Source: Bradyrhizobium manausense
Lineage (GTDB): Bacteria > Pseudomonadota > Alphaproteobacteria > Rhizobiales > Xanthobacteraceae
NCBI RefSeq assembly: GCF_018130615.1
Contig: NZ_JAFCKB010000012.1
Span: 62,001-126,000, forward strand
Direction: 5' to 3'
Length of the DNA stretch: 64,000 nucleotides
The notes under the pieces are model-generated. The model was not told the origin of the DNA. It saw nothing but the letters and a program-made list of their open reading frames with translations, and made no database searches. The translations under genes and the position numbers were made by a program. Positions 39,158 to 48,031 of this stretch are shown one piece after another (position 1 is the first letter of the stretch; every line of letters starts with the position of its first letter).

Positions 39158-39909
39158 TCGGCGGGGCGGCTCTTCTGCGCGAAATTGAGGCCGCCGACGA
39201 CCTGCTGCGTCGGCAGGACTTCCATGAAGGCGACGTTCATGCGCGCTGGCGATCCGACCGCGAATGCGATTGAATTGGCGATGTCCTCGGGTTGGAGTGC
39301 ATCATAGTCGTCGAAGAAGCGGCGCTTGGCTTCGGCCAGATCGCCGAGCAGCCGTCCGAAAACCTCGGTCTCGACCCGCGCCGGCGATATCTCGGTGACG
39401 CGGACCCTGGTTCCGTAGAGGTCGACGCGCAATTGTTGCGACAGGGAGTGAATGCCGGCTTTCGTGGCGTGATAGACGGTGTTTCCACCGCCGAACGCGT
39501 AATGGCCCGCGATCGAGGAGATGTTGACGACATGACCGCGGTCGCGACGCGCCATGCCGGGCACGACGAGGCGCGTCAGATGCAGGACCGCACGCAGATT
39601 GACATCGATGAGTGCGTCGACATCCTCTGGCGTGGTGTCCAGGATATTGCCGCGCCGGGACTGGCCGGCATTGTTGATCAGGATGTCGAACTCGGCTGAT
39701 TTCGCCAAGGCCGCAAGTGCATCGAGGTCACTGATGTCAACGGCGCAGGGACGGCAACCGGTCTCCGCGGCCAGAGCGCTCAGGCGGGCGGCGTCACGTG
39801 CGACGGCGTGAACCTGGAGCCCTTCCGCGCTCAGGCGGCGAACCGTCGCAGCCCCGATCCCCGACGACGCGCCCGTCACCAGGGCCGTCCGATAATCCGA
39901 AAATCCCAT
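39154..39909 (-). CDS. Short-chain dehydrogenase/reductase (right paralogue)
   Basis: A 251-residue classical SDR with GASSGIG at 13-19, NNAG near 80, the catalytic Ser in ISSIAGHY and YHATK. It is the close paralogue of the SDR at 26488-27291: identical in the first 26 residues and similar through most of the rest, and the start context (AGCCC before ATGGGATTTTCGGA) is also conserved at DNA level. It leads the minus-strand biotin operon. I chose the ATG at 39909 since the longer ORF to 39987 adds 26 unrelated residues and the conserved block begins here. Confidence 0.93.
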   Translation of the reverse strand: MGFSDYRTALVTGASSGIGAATVRRLSAEGLQVHAVARDAARLSALAAETGCRPCAVDISDLDALAALAKSAEFDILINNAGQSRRGNILDTTPEDVDALIDVNLRAVLHLTRLVVPGMARRDRGHVVNISSIAGHYAFGGGNTVYHATKAGIHSLSQQLRVDLYGTRVRVTEISPARVETEVFGRLLGDLAEAKRRFFDDYDALQPEDIANSIAFAVGSPARMNVAFMEVLPTQQVVGGLNFAQKSRPAE

Positions 39910-40039
39910 CCAAAGGGCTCCTCTGCTACCGTCCTGCCCCGCGCGAGCGGCGTCGGCTGCAAGGTAAGCGGCGGACGAGTGGAGCACTACCTATAGGCCC
40001 CCGGGGTTCCAGATGGTAAGAACAATTCCTTCTGATCCC

Positions 40040-40054
40040 ATAGCTTCAGCCTAT
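40040..40054. promoter_or_regulatory. Putative LysR-regulator binding site
   Basis: ATAG-N7-CTAT (40040-40054) contains the T-N11-A pattern in an interrupted palindrome that LysR-type proteins recognise. It lies 43 nt before the LysR start and in the gap between the divergent LysR and SDR-AccBC operon. A second palindrome, CCTATAGG, lies at 39990-39997. Confidence 0.5.
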
Positions 40055-40097
40055 TGCTGCTGCATGGCTCCCTCGCTGGATATCCGGAGACGCTGTA

Positions 40098-41084
40098 TTG
40101 GATACGAAACGTTTGGAGGCCTTCATCAAGGTCGTCGATCTCGGCAGCATGACGAGCGCGGCGAAGGTGCTGAATGTCGCGCAGCCGGCGCTGAGCCAGC
40201 ACATTGCGAGCCTGGAGGCGGATTTCAAGAGCAAGCTGCTCCATCGCAGCGCCCGCGGTGTCAAGCCCACCGAGGCGGGACAAATCCTCTATCGCTATGC
40301 CAAGTCGATCCAGCGCCAGATCGAGGAGGCGAGGCGGAGCATCCTGGACAACAAGCCGGAGTTGACCGGTAACGTCACGATCGGTCTTGCGCCGCTCAGC
40401 TCGGCGGCGTTGCTCGCGACCCCTCTGCTGTTGCAGGTCCGTGAGCGCTATCCCGGCATCGTGCTGCACATCTACGACAGTTCCGGAATCATGCTCAGCG
40501 AAATGATGCTGAAGGGCAGCATGGACATGGCTGTCCTGTACGGCGATCGTCCGGTGACCGGCCTCGATTACAAGCCGCTGATGCGCGAACCCTTTTATCT
40601 TGTGGCGCCCCGCAATATGTATGGGGCGGAGCTTCCTCCCGAGGAGGCGTCGGCCGAGGAAGTCGCGCAATTCGACCTGTTGCTGCCCTATCGGGAATCT
40701 TTCCTGCGACAGGCGGTCGAGCGGGTCTGCGCCGAGGTGGGACTTCGCCCGCGCATCGTCGCCGAGATCCATTCGCAGTCGACGCTGTCTTCGGCGATTG
40801 CGGCCGGAATGGGGGCCGCGGTGTTGCCCATGTCGATTGCAAAAGAGCTGCCCAATCTCGACGAGCTCTGCGTTCGGCGGATCAACGCGCCGTCGGCGTC
40901 GCAACAGATGTCGTTGTGCATCTCGGACAACATTGCTTTGTCCGACGCCGCATTCGCGGTCTACAAGATATTGCTGGAAATCATCGCAAAGGACTGGGGA
41001 CCGTTCGATTGCGCGACGGGTCCGAATCCCGTTGCAGCAGCGGTCTCGCCGGCGGAACGGGACGTTTTGGACGGCGAGCCATAA
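40098..41084 (+). CDS. LysR-family transcriptional regulator
   Basis: A 328-residue LysR-type regulator. The N-terminal HTH (about 1-60) has the pattern FIKVVDLGSMTSAAKVLN and PALSQHIASLE, followed by a linker helix and a two-lobed effector domain to about 295. The last 30 residues are a loose extension. The start is a TTG at 40098. It is divergent from the SDR-AccB-AccC operon with a LysR-like palindrome in between, so it is likely its regulator. The effector is unknown, but LysR genes of this kind often sense a pathway intermediate. Confidence 0.9.
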   Translation: MDTKRLEAFIKVVDLGSMTSAAKVLNVAQPALSQHIASLEADFKSKLLHRSARGVKPTEAGQILYRYAKSIQRQIEEARRSILDNKPELTGNVTIGLAPLSSAALLATPLLLQVRERYPGIVLHIYDSSGIMLSEMMLKGSMDMAVLYGDRPVTGLDYKPLMREPFYLVAPRNMYGAELPPEEASAEEVAQFDLLLPYRESFLRQAVERVCAEVGLRPRIVAEIHSQSTLSSAIAAGMGAAVLPMSIAKELPNLDELCVRRINAPSASQQMSLCISDNIALSDAAFAVYKILLEIIAKDWGPFDCATGPNPVAAAVSPAERDVLDGEP

Positions 41085-41193
41085 CGAAATGCGATGCGGC
41101 AATCCTAAAATCTGAAATTCTCGAAGATGAGACGGTGGATTATTTGGAGGTGTAGCGCAATTTTGCCCCTGCTGCGGATCCTTGGGAGGGACC

Positions 41194-41865
41194 ATGGTTC
41201 ACGTTATCAGAACATTCGACCGACCTGCCGCAGACCTCGTCGAACGTATCAAGCAGTTTCCTCCTTCCACGCTGCATGAGGCGCAGGGACGATCAGGTGC
41301 GCTGACCTCCCGCATCAAGCCGATCTATTCCGGGATGCGCGCCTGCGGGCCGGCATTCACGGTGAGCTGCCATCCGGGCGACAACATGATGCTGATCACA
41401 GCGATTTCGCTGGCGAAGCCGGGCGATGTGCTCGTGGTGAGCGCAGGCGATCATCCTGAACAGGGTGGCTTCGGCGAGGTGCTGGCGACGGCCTGCGTTG
41501 CCAGGGGCATCGTTGGCTTGGTCACGGATGCCGGCGTGCGTGACGGACTGGCGGTGCGCGACACCGGCTTCAACGTCTTCTCTTACGGCCTGTGCATGAA
41601 GGGCACCGTCAAGGAGACGCTCGGCACCATCAATCAGCCAATCGTCATTGGCGGAATCGCTGTTCGTCCCGGCGATATCGTCAGCGCCGACGACGACGGT
41701 GTCGTGATCGTGCCCAAGGAGAACATTGCCGACGTCTGCGTCAAGTCAGCCGCACGCGAGGAGAAGGAGGCTGGCGTCATGAAGGCGCTCAAAGCCGGTG
41801 AGAATATCCTCGATCTGTCCGGCATTGGCAAAGTGTTGGAATCCAAGGGCTGCACCTTCGCCTGA
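41194..41865 (+). CDS. RraA-family protein (4-carboxy-4-hydroxy-2-oxoadipate aldolase/oxaloacetate decarboxylase-like)
   Basis: A 223-residue protein of the RraA/HMG aldolase fold. The active-site region has GDHPEQGGFGEVL, followed by VTDAGVRD (with the Arg-Asp pair that binds substrate and metal) and the C-terminal GDIVSADDDGVVIVPKE. The family includes aldolases of protocatechuate cleavage and RNase E regulators, which share the fold. A GGGAGGG site lies just before the ATG, which fixes the start at 41194; the ORF extends four codons upstream without advantage. It is preceded by the LysR gene and followed by an NHL-repeat gene. Confidence 0.88.
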   Translation: MVHVIRTFDRPAADLVERIKQFPPSTLHEAQGRSGALTSRIKPIYSGMRACGPAFTVSCHPGDNMMLITAISLAKPGDVLVVSAGDHPEQGGFGEVLATACVARGIVGLVTDAGVRDGLAVRDTGFNVFSYGLCMKGTVKETLGTINQPIVIGGIAVRPGDIVSADDDGVVIVPKENIADVCVKSAAREEKEAGVMKALKAGENILDLSGIGKVLESKGCTFA

Positions 41866-41903
41866 GCGGTACGTGCCGCACGCGCGCAATAGCAGGATAA
41901 CCA

Positions 41904-42890
41904 GTGGCGGCCATTCTCGGCTCCGGCGAGCATCGCTACCGCGTCGTCGACAATTGGGCGAAGCTGCCTGATGGCTGGCAGCTTACCGATGTCGCTTCGG
42001 TCGCAGTCGACAGCAAGGACCGCATCTACGTTTTCAATCGCGGCGCCCATCCGATGGTGGTGTTCGACCGTGACGGAAATTTCCTGCGCAGCTGGGGCGA
42101 GGGGCTGTTCTCCCGCGCTCACGGCCTGCATATCGATGCCGACGATAATCTGTACTGCACCGACGACGGCGACCACACCGTCCGTAAATGCACGACCGAC
42201 GGCAAAGTGCTGCTGACGATCGGCGTCCCCGAGAAGCCCGCGGCGTTCATGAGCGGCGATCCTTTCCATCGCTGTACCCACACCGCCTTGTCGCCGAAGG
42301 GAGAAATCTATGTCTCCGACGGCTACGGCAATGCCCGCATTCACAAGTTCACGCCGGACGGCCGGCTGATCAGGAGCTGGGGTGCGCCGGGCACCGACCC
42401 CGGTCAGTTCAACATCGTGCACAACATCGTCACCGATGCCGACGGTTGGGTCTACGTCGCCGACCGCGAGAACCACCGCGTGCAGGTGTTCGACGGCAAT
42501 GGCAAATACGAGACTCAGTGGAATAATTTGCACCGGCCGTGCGCGCTGTGCCGTTGCGGCGGGGCCAAGAACCCGATCTTCGTGATTGGCGAGCTCGGCC
42601 CCGCCATGCCCGTCAACCGCAAGGTGCCCAATCTCGGCCCGCGGCTATCGATTGTGGATGCCAAAGGCAAGCGCATTGCGCGGCTCGGCGGCGAGGATGG
42701 TCCCGGGCTTGCGAGCGGCAAGTTTCTCGCACCGCATGGCATTGCTCTGGATTCCAGGGGCGACATGTATGTCGGCGAGGTCGGTGTGACCGACTGGAAG
42801 ACGAATTTCCCCGACGACGACATGCCGGCCGTAGTCCGCACCAGCAGATGCTTGCAGAAGCTGGAGCGCGTGGCGGAAGTTCCGCGCTAG
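41904..42890 (+). CDS. NHL-repeat beta-propeller protein (peptidyl-alpha-hydroxyglycine amidating-lyase-like)
   Basis: A 328-residue protein made of NHL-type beta-propeller repeats, shown by the recurring pattern of D-x-x-x-R/N-Y-V/A-x-D and SWG (VDSKDRIYVFNR, DADDNLYCTDDGDH, GEIYVSDGYGN, VYVADRENHRVQVFD). There is no signal peptide. It begins at a GTG 38 nt after the RraA-like gene and is likely in its operon. Proteins with this propeller include amidating lyases and lactonases; residues for a specific reaction cannot be assigned with confidence. It converges on the azoreductase gene. Confidence 0.8.
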   Translation: MAAILGSGEHRYRVVDNWAKLPDGWQLTDVASVAVDSKDRIYVFNRGAHPMVVFDRDGNFLRSWGEGLFSRAHGLHIDADDNLYCTDDGDHTVRKCTTDGKVLLTIGVPEKPAAFMSGDPFHRCTHTALSPKGEIYVSDGYGNARIHKFTPDGRLIRSWGAPGTDPGQFNIVHNIVTDADGWVYVADRENHRVQVFDGNGKYETQWNNLHRPCALCRCGGAKNPIFVIGELGPAMPVNRKVPNLGPRLSIVDAKGKRIARLGGEDGPGLASGKFLAPHGIALDSRGDMYVGEVGVTDWKTNFPDDDMPAVVRTSRCLQKLERVAEVPR

Positions 42891-42920
42891 AGACAGGCCC
42901 GGCAAACAGAAGAACACGGC

Positions 42921-43547
42921 TCAGAAACGTTTCGCCATCTCGGCGAGGCGGCGGTGCGCGCTCTCGCGCGCGGCGCGGATCGGTTCAGCCGGGCCCGCCG
43001 TTGGGCCGATCGGTACGAAGCGAACGTCGTTGACGCCGATGAAGCGGAGCGCCTCCCGCAAATAGGGCGTCGCCATGTCGATGCGGCCGCGGTTCATGCC
43101 GGTGGCGAAGTCGCTGCCGGAGGCGAGGACGACGATGGTCGGCCGGTCTTTCAGCAGCGGAAGATAGCCCTGCGCCGGATCGAAGCGGAACGTCAGGCCG
43201 GGCTGGATGATGATGTCGAACCACTGCTTCAGCTTGTAGGGGATACCGAAGTTCCACATCGGGGTCGAGATCAGCACGCGATCTGCGAGCGAGAAGCGCA
43301 GCGCCATCCGCTCGGCTTCGGCAAAGCTGTCACGCTGTGCGTCGTTGAAGGCTTGCGCTTTCATGCGCGCATATTTGGCCTCGACGATGGGGCCGGCAAA
43401 TTCCGGCATCCGCTCGCGCCAGAGATCGACGACGTCGATGTCCCATTCGGGACGGGCCTGGCGAAAGCCGTCAAGAAACACGCGCGCGCCCGCGCTCGAC
43501 TCGGAGTCGGGGCGCGGCGAGCAGGAGAGGTGCATTAGCTTCGCCAC
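42921..43547 (-). CDS. FMN-dependent NADH-azoreductase-like (flavodoxin-fold) oxidoreductase
   Basis: A 208-residue flavodoxin-fold protein of the NAD(P)H dehydrogenase/azoreductase family. The phosphate-binding loop SCSPRPDSESSAG is at about 9-21, and the family motif STPMWNFGIPYKLKQWFD is near 94-111. It would reduce quinones, azo or nitro groups with NAD(P)H and FMN. It is the last gene of the long minus-strand operon, starting 3 nt after the SMP-30/isochorismatase stop. Confidence 0.9.
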   Translation of the reverse strand: MAKLMHLSCSPRPDSESSAGARVFLDGFRQARPEWDIDVVDLWRERMPEFAGPIVEAKYARMKAQAFNDAQRDSFAEAERMALRFSLADRVLISTPMWNFGIPYKLKQWFDIIIQPGLTFRFDPAQGYLPLLKDRPTIVVLASGSDFATGMNRGRIDMATPYLREALRFIGVNDVRFVPIGPTAGPAEPIRAARESAHRRLAEMAKRF

Positions 43548-43550
43548 CGC

Positions 43551-45125
43551 TCATCCCAGCGCGCTGATGACGGCATCCGCGCGCGTGACGACCGCGACGT
43601 TCTGCATCGCGAAATTTATCGAGGCCGCGTGCCAGTCGGCATTCATGGTCGAGCAGCAGTCTTCGGGCACGATCATGAAATAGCCCTTGTCGGCGCCGGT
43701 GCGCGCGGTGTGCTCGACCGACATGTTGGTCCAGGCGCCGGTGTTGATGATCATATCGCGGCCGGTGGCCTTGAGGATGGTCTCTAGCCGGGTGCCTTCC
43801 CAGGCGCTCATCCGCATTTTCTCGACGACGAAATCGCCGGGCCGTGGTTCGAGGCCCGACACTGGTGCCGCACCCCAACTGCCGCGCACCATGGCTTTGC
43901 TGTCGACCAGGCCTTCGAACAGCGGCGCGTTCAGCGTCACGCCGGGTGCGCCGGGCTCGACCACGAACCAGACGTGGATGATGGCAATGCCTCTGGCGCG
44001 GGCGGCCTCGGCGAGGCGCCGGACATTCTCGACGACATGCTGCTGTTTCGCGTGAGCGGGCGCACCGGACTCAGCGAACGCGCCGCCGTCCATGATGACG
44101 TCATTCTGAAGATCCTGGATAATCATGGCGCAGCGGCTCGGATCGAGCCGCATCTCGCCACCGGCGAGGATCGGTGCTTTTGCCGCAGGGCCCGTGCTCG
44201 CGGCTCCGCCGCTGCGCCGGCCGGTCATATAGGGCTCGTGGCGGGGTCCGGTCTTGGTCGGGATCGCATAGACCGAATGCGTCGAGGTCAGGTACAAGGT
44301 GCGAAAATCCGCTCCGCCCCAGGCGAGGTTGGCCACGAGTTCGGGCACACGAACCTTTCCGAGCAGGTCCCCGTGCGGTGAATAGACCCAGACGCCGCCG
44401 GGTGCTGTGACCCAGACATTGCCATGCTGGTCGCACTTCATGCCGTCGGGCAGGCCCGGCTCCAGCTCGGAGCGGATGCCGCTTGCGAACACCCGCGCGT
44501 TCGACAGCGTGCCGTCAGCATTGACGTCGAACGCACGGACTAGCGCCTGCACGGTATCGTTGACATAGAGCAGCGTTTCGTCAGGCGAAAAGCAGAGTCC
44601 GTTCGGCTGGTCGAACAGGGTTCTGTCGACCACCAGCTTGGGCTCGCTGCCGGGCATCACGCGATAGACGCCCTGGAAGCCGAGCTGGCGTGGTCGTTCG
44701 ACGCCGTAGACCGGCATGCGGCCATACCAGGGATCCGAGAAATAGATCGCGCCTGACGAGTGCACGCAAACATCGTTGGGGCTATTGAGCTCCTGTTCGC
44801 CAAAGTGCGAGGCCAGCACCTCCCGCCGTCCATCCGGTCGCTCGCGGATCAGCGACGAGGTCGCGTGCTCGCAAACGATCAGGTTGAGCTCGGCGTCATA
44901 GGTCATGCCGTTGCATTTGTTCGACGGACGCTTAACCTCGGCGACGCCACGCCGCGCATCCCAGCGCCGACGAACGTCCCCAGGCATGTCCGAAAACAGA
45001 AGGTAGTTGTCGAGCGGATGCCAGATCGGTCCTTCCGTAAAGTCAAAACCGGTGCCGACTTGCGCGACGGGCGCGTAAGGGTCGATCAGGGTCTCGAATT
45101 CGGAACGCAAGGTGACATGTGTCAT
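43551..45125 (-). CDS. Fusion of SMP-30/gluconolactonase and isochorismatase-fold domains, nucleophile Cys replaced by Ser
   Basis: A 524-residue two-domain protein. Residues about 1-300 are an SMP-30-type six-blade propeller: the metal-site signatures EGPIW (31-35), SPNDV (115-119) and PDGMK (226-230) are present, so lactonase activity is plausible. Residues about 325-524 are an isochorismatase-like hydrolase domain with catalytic D338 in QDLQND and K436. The usual nucleophile Cys in TNxCVE is Ser here (S469 in TNMSVE), confirmed on the DNA as TCG. It starts 24 nt after the lactonase gene. The second domain may be non-catalytic or use another mechanism. Confidence 0.88.
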   Translation of the reverse strand: MTHVTLRSEFETLIDPYAPVAQVGTGFDFTEGPIWHPLDNYLLFSDMPGDVRRRWDARRGVAEVKRPSNKCNGMTYDAELNLIVCEHATSSLIRERPDGRREVLASHFGEQELNSPNDVCVHSSGAIYFSDPWYGRMPVYGVERPRQLGFQGVYRVMPGSEPKLVVDRTLFDQPNGLCFSPDETLLYVNDTVQALVRAFDVNADGTLSNARVFASGIRSELEPGLPDGMKCDQHGNVWVTAPGGVWVYSPHGDLLGKVRVPELVANLAWGGADFRTLYLTSTHSVYAIPTKTGPRHEPYMTGRRSGGAASTGPAAKAPILAGGEMRLDPSRCAMIIQDLQNDVIMDGGAFAESGAPAHAKQQHVVENVRRLAEAARARGIAIIHVWFVVEPGAPGVTLNAPLFEGLVDSKAMVRGSWGAAPVSGLEPRPGDFVVEKMRMSAWEGTRLETILKATGRDMIINTGAWTNMSVEHTARTGADKGYFMIVPEDCCSTMNADWHAASINFAMQNVAVVTRADAVISALG

Positions 45126-45149
45126 CGGTCGACATCCTTTAGGGGCACG

Positions 45150-45998
45150 TCAGGCTGGGAACCAGTTCCGCGCGGGCAAAGACTGCACGATAGGGCCGGG
45201 GACCTGGTCGTGCAGCCGGCCCACGACGTTGCCGCCTTCGATCTTGGCGGGGCGATCGTGCACCGGCAGCAGGTAGCGCGAGTTGCTGAGCAGCTTCTTG
45301 ATCGCGGCCTTCTCGGCGCGCTTGCTGGTGCCGTGGTTGCCGGTGGTGCGCGGCTCCCAGTCGTGGATCTCGTTGAAGGGGGTGACGATCTGGTCGTTGA
45401 AATCGTAGATGACGTCGCCGCAGATGGTGGCGATGCCGTCCGCAGTTTCGACGATGATGTTCATGGAACCTTCGGTGTGGGCGCCGGCGGCGTCGCAGTA
45501 GACGCCGGGCATCAGCTCGATTGGGCCGGTAATCTCGAGGTCAAGGAAGCGCAGCGCGCTCTTGGTGTGCAGGCGATCGATCAAATGCTTGATGTCGGGC
45601 GCCGGGTATTGCGGATGCATCAGGCCGGAGACGGAATATTCGAGCTCCTTGCGGTTGAGGACGACAGTCGTGTTCATCGGGAACAGATCATCCTTGCCGG
45701 CGTGGTCGATGTGCAGATGGGTGTGGCAGACGAAGCGGACATCGCCCATGCGCACGCCATGGCGCGCGAGCTGGTTCTCGATCATGTTCTCGTGGTATTG
45801 CAAGCCGCGCATGCCCAGCGTTTCCATGATCTGGTTGGAGCGGTAGCCGGTATCGACCACGACAGGATATTTGCCGCCGAGGATCAAAAAGCCCAGCGTG
45901 AGGACGCGGCGGGTGCGGCCGCAATCGCGGCCGAGCACCAGAAAGCTCGATTCCAGCTCGATATCGCCGTAGTCCAGGATCTTGATCTCCAGCGCCAT
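45150..45998 (-). CDS. Metallo-beta-lactamase-fold hydrolase, N-acyl-homoserine-lactonase family
   Basis: A 282-residue metallo-beta-lactamase-fold protein. The zinc motif HTHLHIDHAG supplies H94, H96, D98 and H99; further ligands H174 (GAHTEG), D195 (CGDVIY) and H247 (PVHDRP) are in the expected order. The fold and length fit the acyl-homoserine-lactonase family, whose members also hydrolyse other lactones. Because it is in an operon with an SMP-30 domain and an amidohydrolase, a catabolic lactonase role is more likely than quorum quenching. It is 30 nt after the amidohydrolase gene. Confidence 0.88.
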   Translation of the reverse strand: MALEIKILDYGDIELESSFLVLGRDCGRTRRVLTLGFLILGGKYPVVVDTGYRSNQIMETLGMRGLQYHENMIENQLARHGVRMGDVRFVCHTHLHIDHAGKDDLFPMNTTVVLNRKELEYSVSGLMHPQYPAPDIKHLIDRLHTKSALRFLDLEITGPIELMPGVYCDAAGAHTEGSMNIIVETADGIATICGDVIYDFNDQIVTPFNEIHDWEPRTTGNHGTSKRAEKAAIKKLLSNSRYLLPVHDRPAKIEGGNVVGRLHDQVPGPIVQSLPARNWFPA

Positions 45999-46028
45999 GC
46001 GTTGCCCTCCCTGTTCCTTTTCTATCCG

Positions 46029-46913
46029 TCAAAGCCGATAGACACGCGTTGCGGTGCCTCTGAAGATCGCATCTCGTTGCCCAGTACTCAGCGGCGCGGC
46101 CGCCGCGCGAAATGCATCGACGAGCTCGCGGTAGCTGGTCCATAATTTCTCGATTGGAAAGTTCGAGCCGAACAGGCAACGCTCGGCGCCGAAGATCGCG
46201 ACGGTGTCCATGACGACCGCCGCGATATGCGCGGGGTCGTTGCGATGGATAAATGTGCCGAGGCCCGAGAGCTTTGAGACAACGTTCGGGCAGACTGCAA
46301 GTCGGGCCATGCCTGCTCGCCAGGCCGCACGTCCTGCCGGCGAAAGGTCTTCCAGCATGCCGGCGTGCTGAAGGATGAAGGTGACCTTGGGGCAGTTCTC
46401 CGCAAGCTGTGCGGCGTCCGACATCTGCGGCGTGAAGACCTGAAGATCAAAGCTCCAGCCGTAATCGGCGAGGTGCGCAATGTTGCGGTTGACCATGGGG
46501 GCGAGGCAGAGATCGGGTTTTGCGGCGAGACGATAGAGCGGGTTCTCATGCCAGTGCAGTTGCATGCGGACGCCGCGGACGAGGGAATAGCGCTTCAGGC
46601 GGTCGAGCTGCGGGCGCGCGTCGTCCACGGCGAAATTGACATAGGCGACGATGGCATGCGGCCAGCCGTGCTGGTCGGCTGTCTGCTGCACCCAGGCGGT
46701 CTCGTCCTCGAAACGATCGTTGGCCCAATTGGTCTGGACGTAAACCGAGCGGGTGACGCCGGTGCCTTTGAGGTCGTCGAGATATTCTTGAATCGGATAG
46801 TCGCGCCGGATGGCCTCGTAGAGGCCGAAGATGCGGGGCTGCATCGGGCCGACCAGCCAGGGCAGGTCGGCCTGCCGCCAGATATGATGATGGCCGTCGA
46901 CAATCTCGCTCAC
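46029..46913 (-). CDS. Amidohydrolase-family TIM-barrel hydrolase (COG3618 type)
   Basis: A 294-residue TIM-barrel hydrolase. The N-terminal metal motif HxH is in DGHHHIW (H8, H10), and the C-terminal LFGSNFPIEK motif is near residue 246. This group hydrolyses lactones or cyclic amides (2-pyrone-4,6-dicarboxylate lactonase and fuconolactonase are relatives). It overlaps the VWA gene by 4 nt (ATGA), so it is translationally coupled to the hydroxylase accessory genes and probably acts on the hydroxylated product. Confidence 0.9.
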   Translation of the reverse strand: MSEIVDGHHHIWRQADLPWLVGPMQPRIFGLYEAIRRDYPIQEYLDDLKGTGVTRSVYVQTNWANDRFEDETAWVQQTADQHGWPHAIVAYVNFAVDDARPQLDRLKRYSLVRGVRMQLHWHENPLYRLAAKPDLCLAPMVNRNIAHLADYGWSFDLQVFTPQMSDAAQLAENCPKVTFILQHAGMLEDLSPAGRAAWRAGMARLAVCPNVVSKLSGLGTFIHRNDPAHIAAVVMDTVAIFGAERCLFGSNFPIEKLWTSYRELVDAFRAAAAPLSTGQRDAIFRGTATRVYRL

Positions 46914-48031
46914 GCAACTCTCCTTCGTCCCAATGCCAGCAGGTGCGTGACGACCGATGCGCTCGATCCGCCATCGACGAGATCGTCGACGAAGCGCTCG
47001 ATCGCGACGAGCGCTTCGGTCTGCGGACGGAAACCCGGGCCTGTAGCCAGCGGCGTCAGCCAGCTCACACGCCAGGCCCGCCGCGACAATTTGGCCACGG
47101 CATCGCGTAGCGTATCGGGCTCGCCCCGTTCCAGCCCGTCGGAGACGACGACAACAGCCGCCCCGCGCGCATAGCCGCCGAAGCGGGGGACAGCGAGGAA
47201 AGCCTGCAGCGCATCGCCGATTCGGGTGCCGCCGTCCCAGTCGCTGACGAGATGAGCTGCCGCTCTCAGCGCCTGCTCGCGGCGCTTCAGCCGCAGCGCG
47301 CGGGTGACGCGGGTCAGCCGGGTGCCGAAGGTGAAGACCTCGACATTGGGCGCGGCTTGCACCAGCGCGTGCGCGAGCCTCATGTTGTCGTCGGTGCGGC
47401 TCTTCATGGAGCCGGAGACGTCGATCAGCAGCAGGAACTTTCGCGGGCGCTGACGCCGCTTCATGTGACCGAGCCGAAGGATCTCGCCGTCGCTACGGAC
47501 GCTGTCGCGCAGCGTGCGGCGAAGATCAGCGAAGGAGCCGCGACGGGCACGCATAAGGCGATGACCACGTCGCCGCGGCAGGCGCCGGGGCGCCTCGCGT
47601 CTCAGCCGGCGCAGTGCCTCGGTGGTGGAGAGCTGAGCGAAGCGTCGCTCGACCAGCGCCTCGTTACGAGTCGCGGTCAAGCCGGACTCATTGGCCTCGT
47701 CGGAGAGCAGCGGCTCCTCGTCACCGCGGCCCTCCTCCTGGAGCCGGACGGTCTCGTCGTCCTCACCGTCGTCGGTGTGCTCGATAGCCTCGTTGCCGCG
47801 GAAATGAAGATCGAACAGGCGGTCGAAAGTGCCCCGGCGCTCGGGCGGCGGGGCGAGGGTGGCGAGGGCCGCCTGCCTGATATCCCTGAGGTCGCGCGGG
47901 CCGAGCAGCTCGATCGCAGTGAGGAATGCGGTGGTCTGCTCCGGAGCGACAGCAAAGCCATTGGCGCGCAGCAGTGCGACGAAGGAGACGAAGACGCGCG
48001 CGGCGCGCGGAAGCTGGGGCTCTTTGCTCAT
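46910..48031 (-). CDS. VWA-domain protein, CoxE-like
   Basis: A 373-residue protein with a von Willebrand A domain in the C-terminal half. The metal-ion-dependent adhesion motif DVSGSM is at 204-209. The middle (about 140-180) is strongly basic (RRLRREAPRRLPRRRGHR). CoxE-type VWA proteins work with MoxR-type AAA ATPases to mature molybdenum hydroxylases in cox clusters. Here it overlaps both neighbours by 4 nt, MoxR before and amidohydrolase after, so the three are coupled. Confidence 0.92.
   Translation of the reverse strand: MSKEPQLPRAARVFVSFVALLRANGFAVAPEQTTAFLTAIELLGPRDLRDIRQAALATLAPPPERRGTFDRLFDLHFRGNEAIEHTDDGEDDETVRLQEEGRGDEEPLLSDEANESGLTATRNEALVERRFAQLSTTEALRRLRREAPRRLPRRRGHRLMRARRGSFADLRRTLRDSVRSDGEILRLGHMKRRQRPRKFLLLIDVSGSMKSRTDDNMRLAHALVQAAPNVEVFTFGTRLTRVTRALRLKRREQALRAAAHLVSDWDGGTRIGDALQAFLAVPRFGGYARGAAVVVVSDGLERGEPDTLRDAVAKLSRRAWRVSWLTPLATGPGFRPQTEALVAIERFVDDLVDGGSSASVVTHLLALGRRRVA

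Noticed and set aside
45150-45998. Quorum-quenching lactonase as the main role
   Set aside because: The fold fits AHL lactonases, but no quorum-sensing genes are near and the operon context is catabolic; the family is too broad to claim signal degradation.
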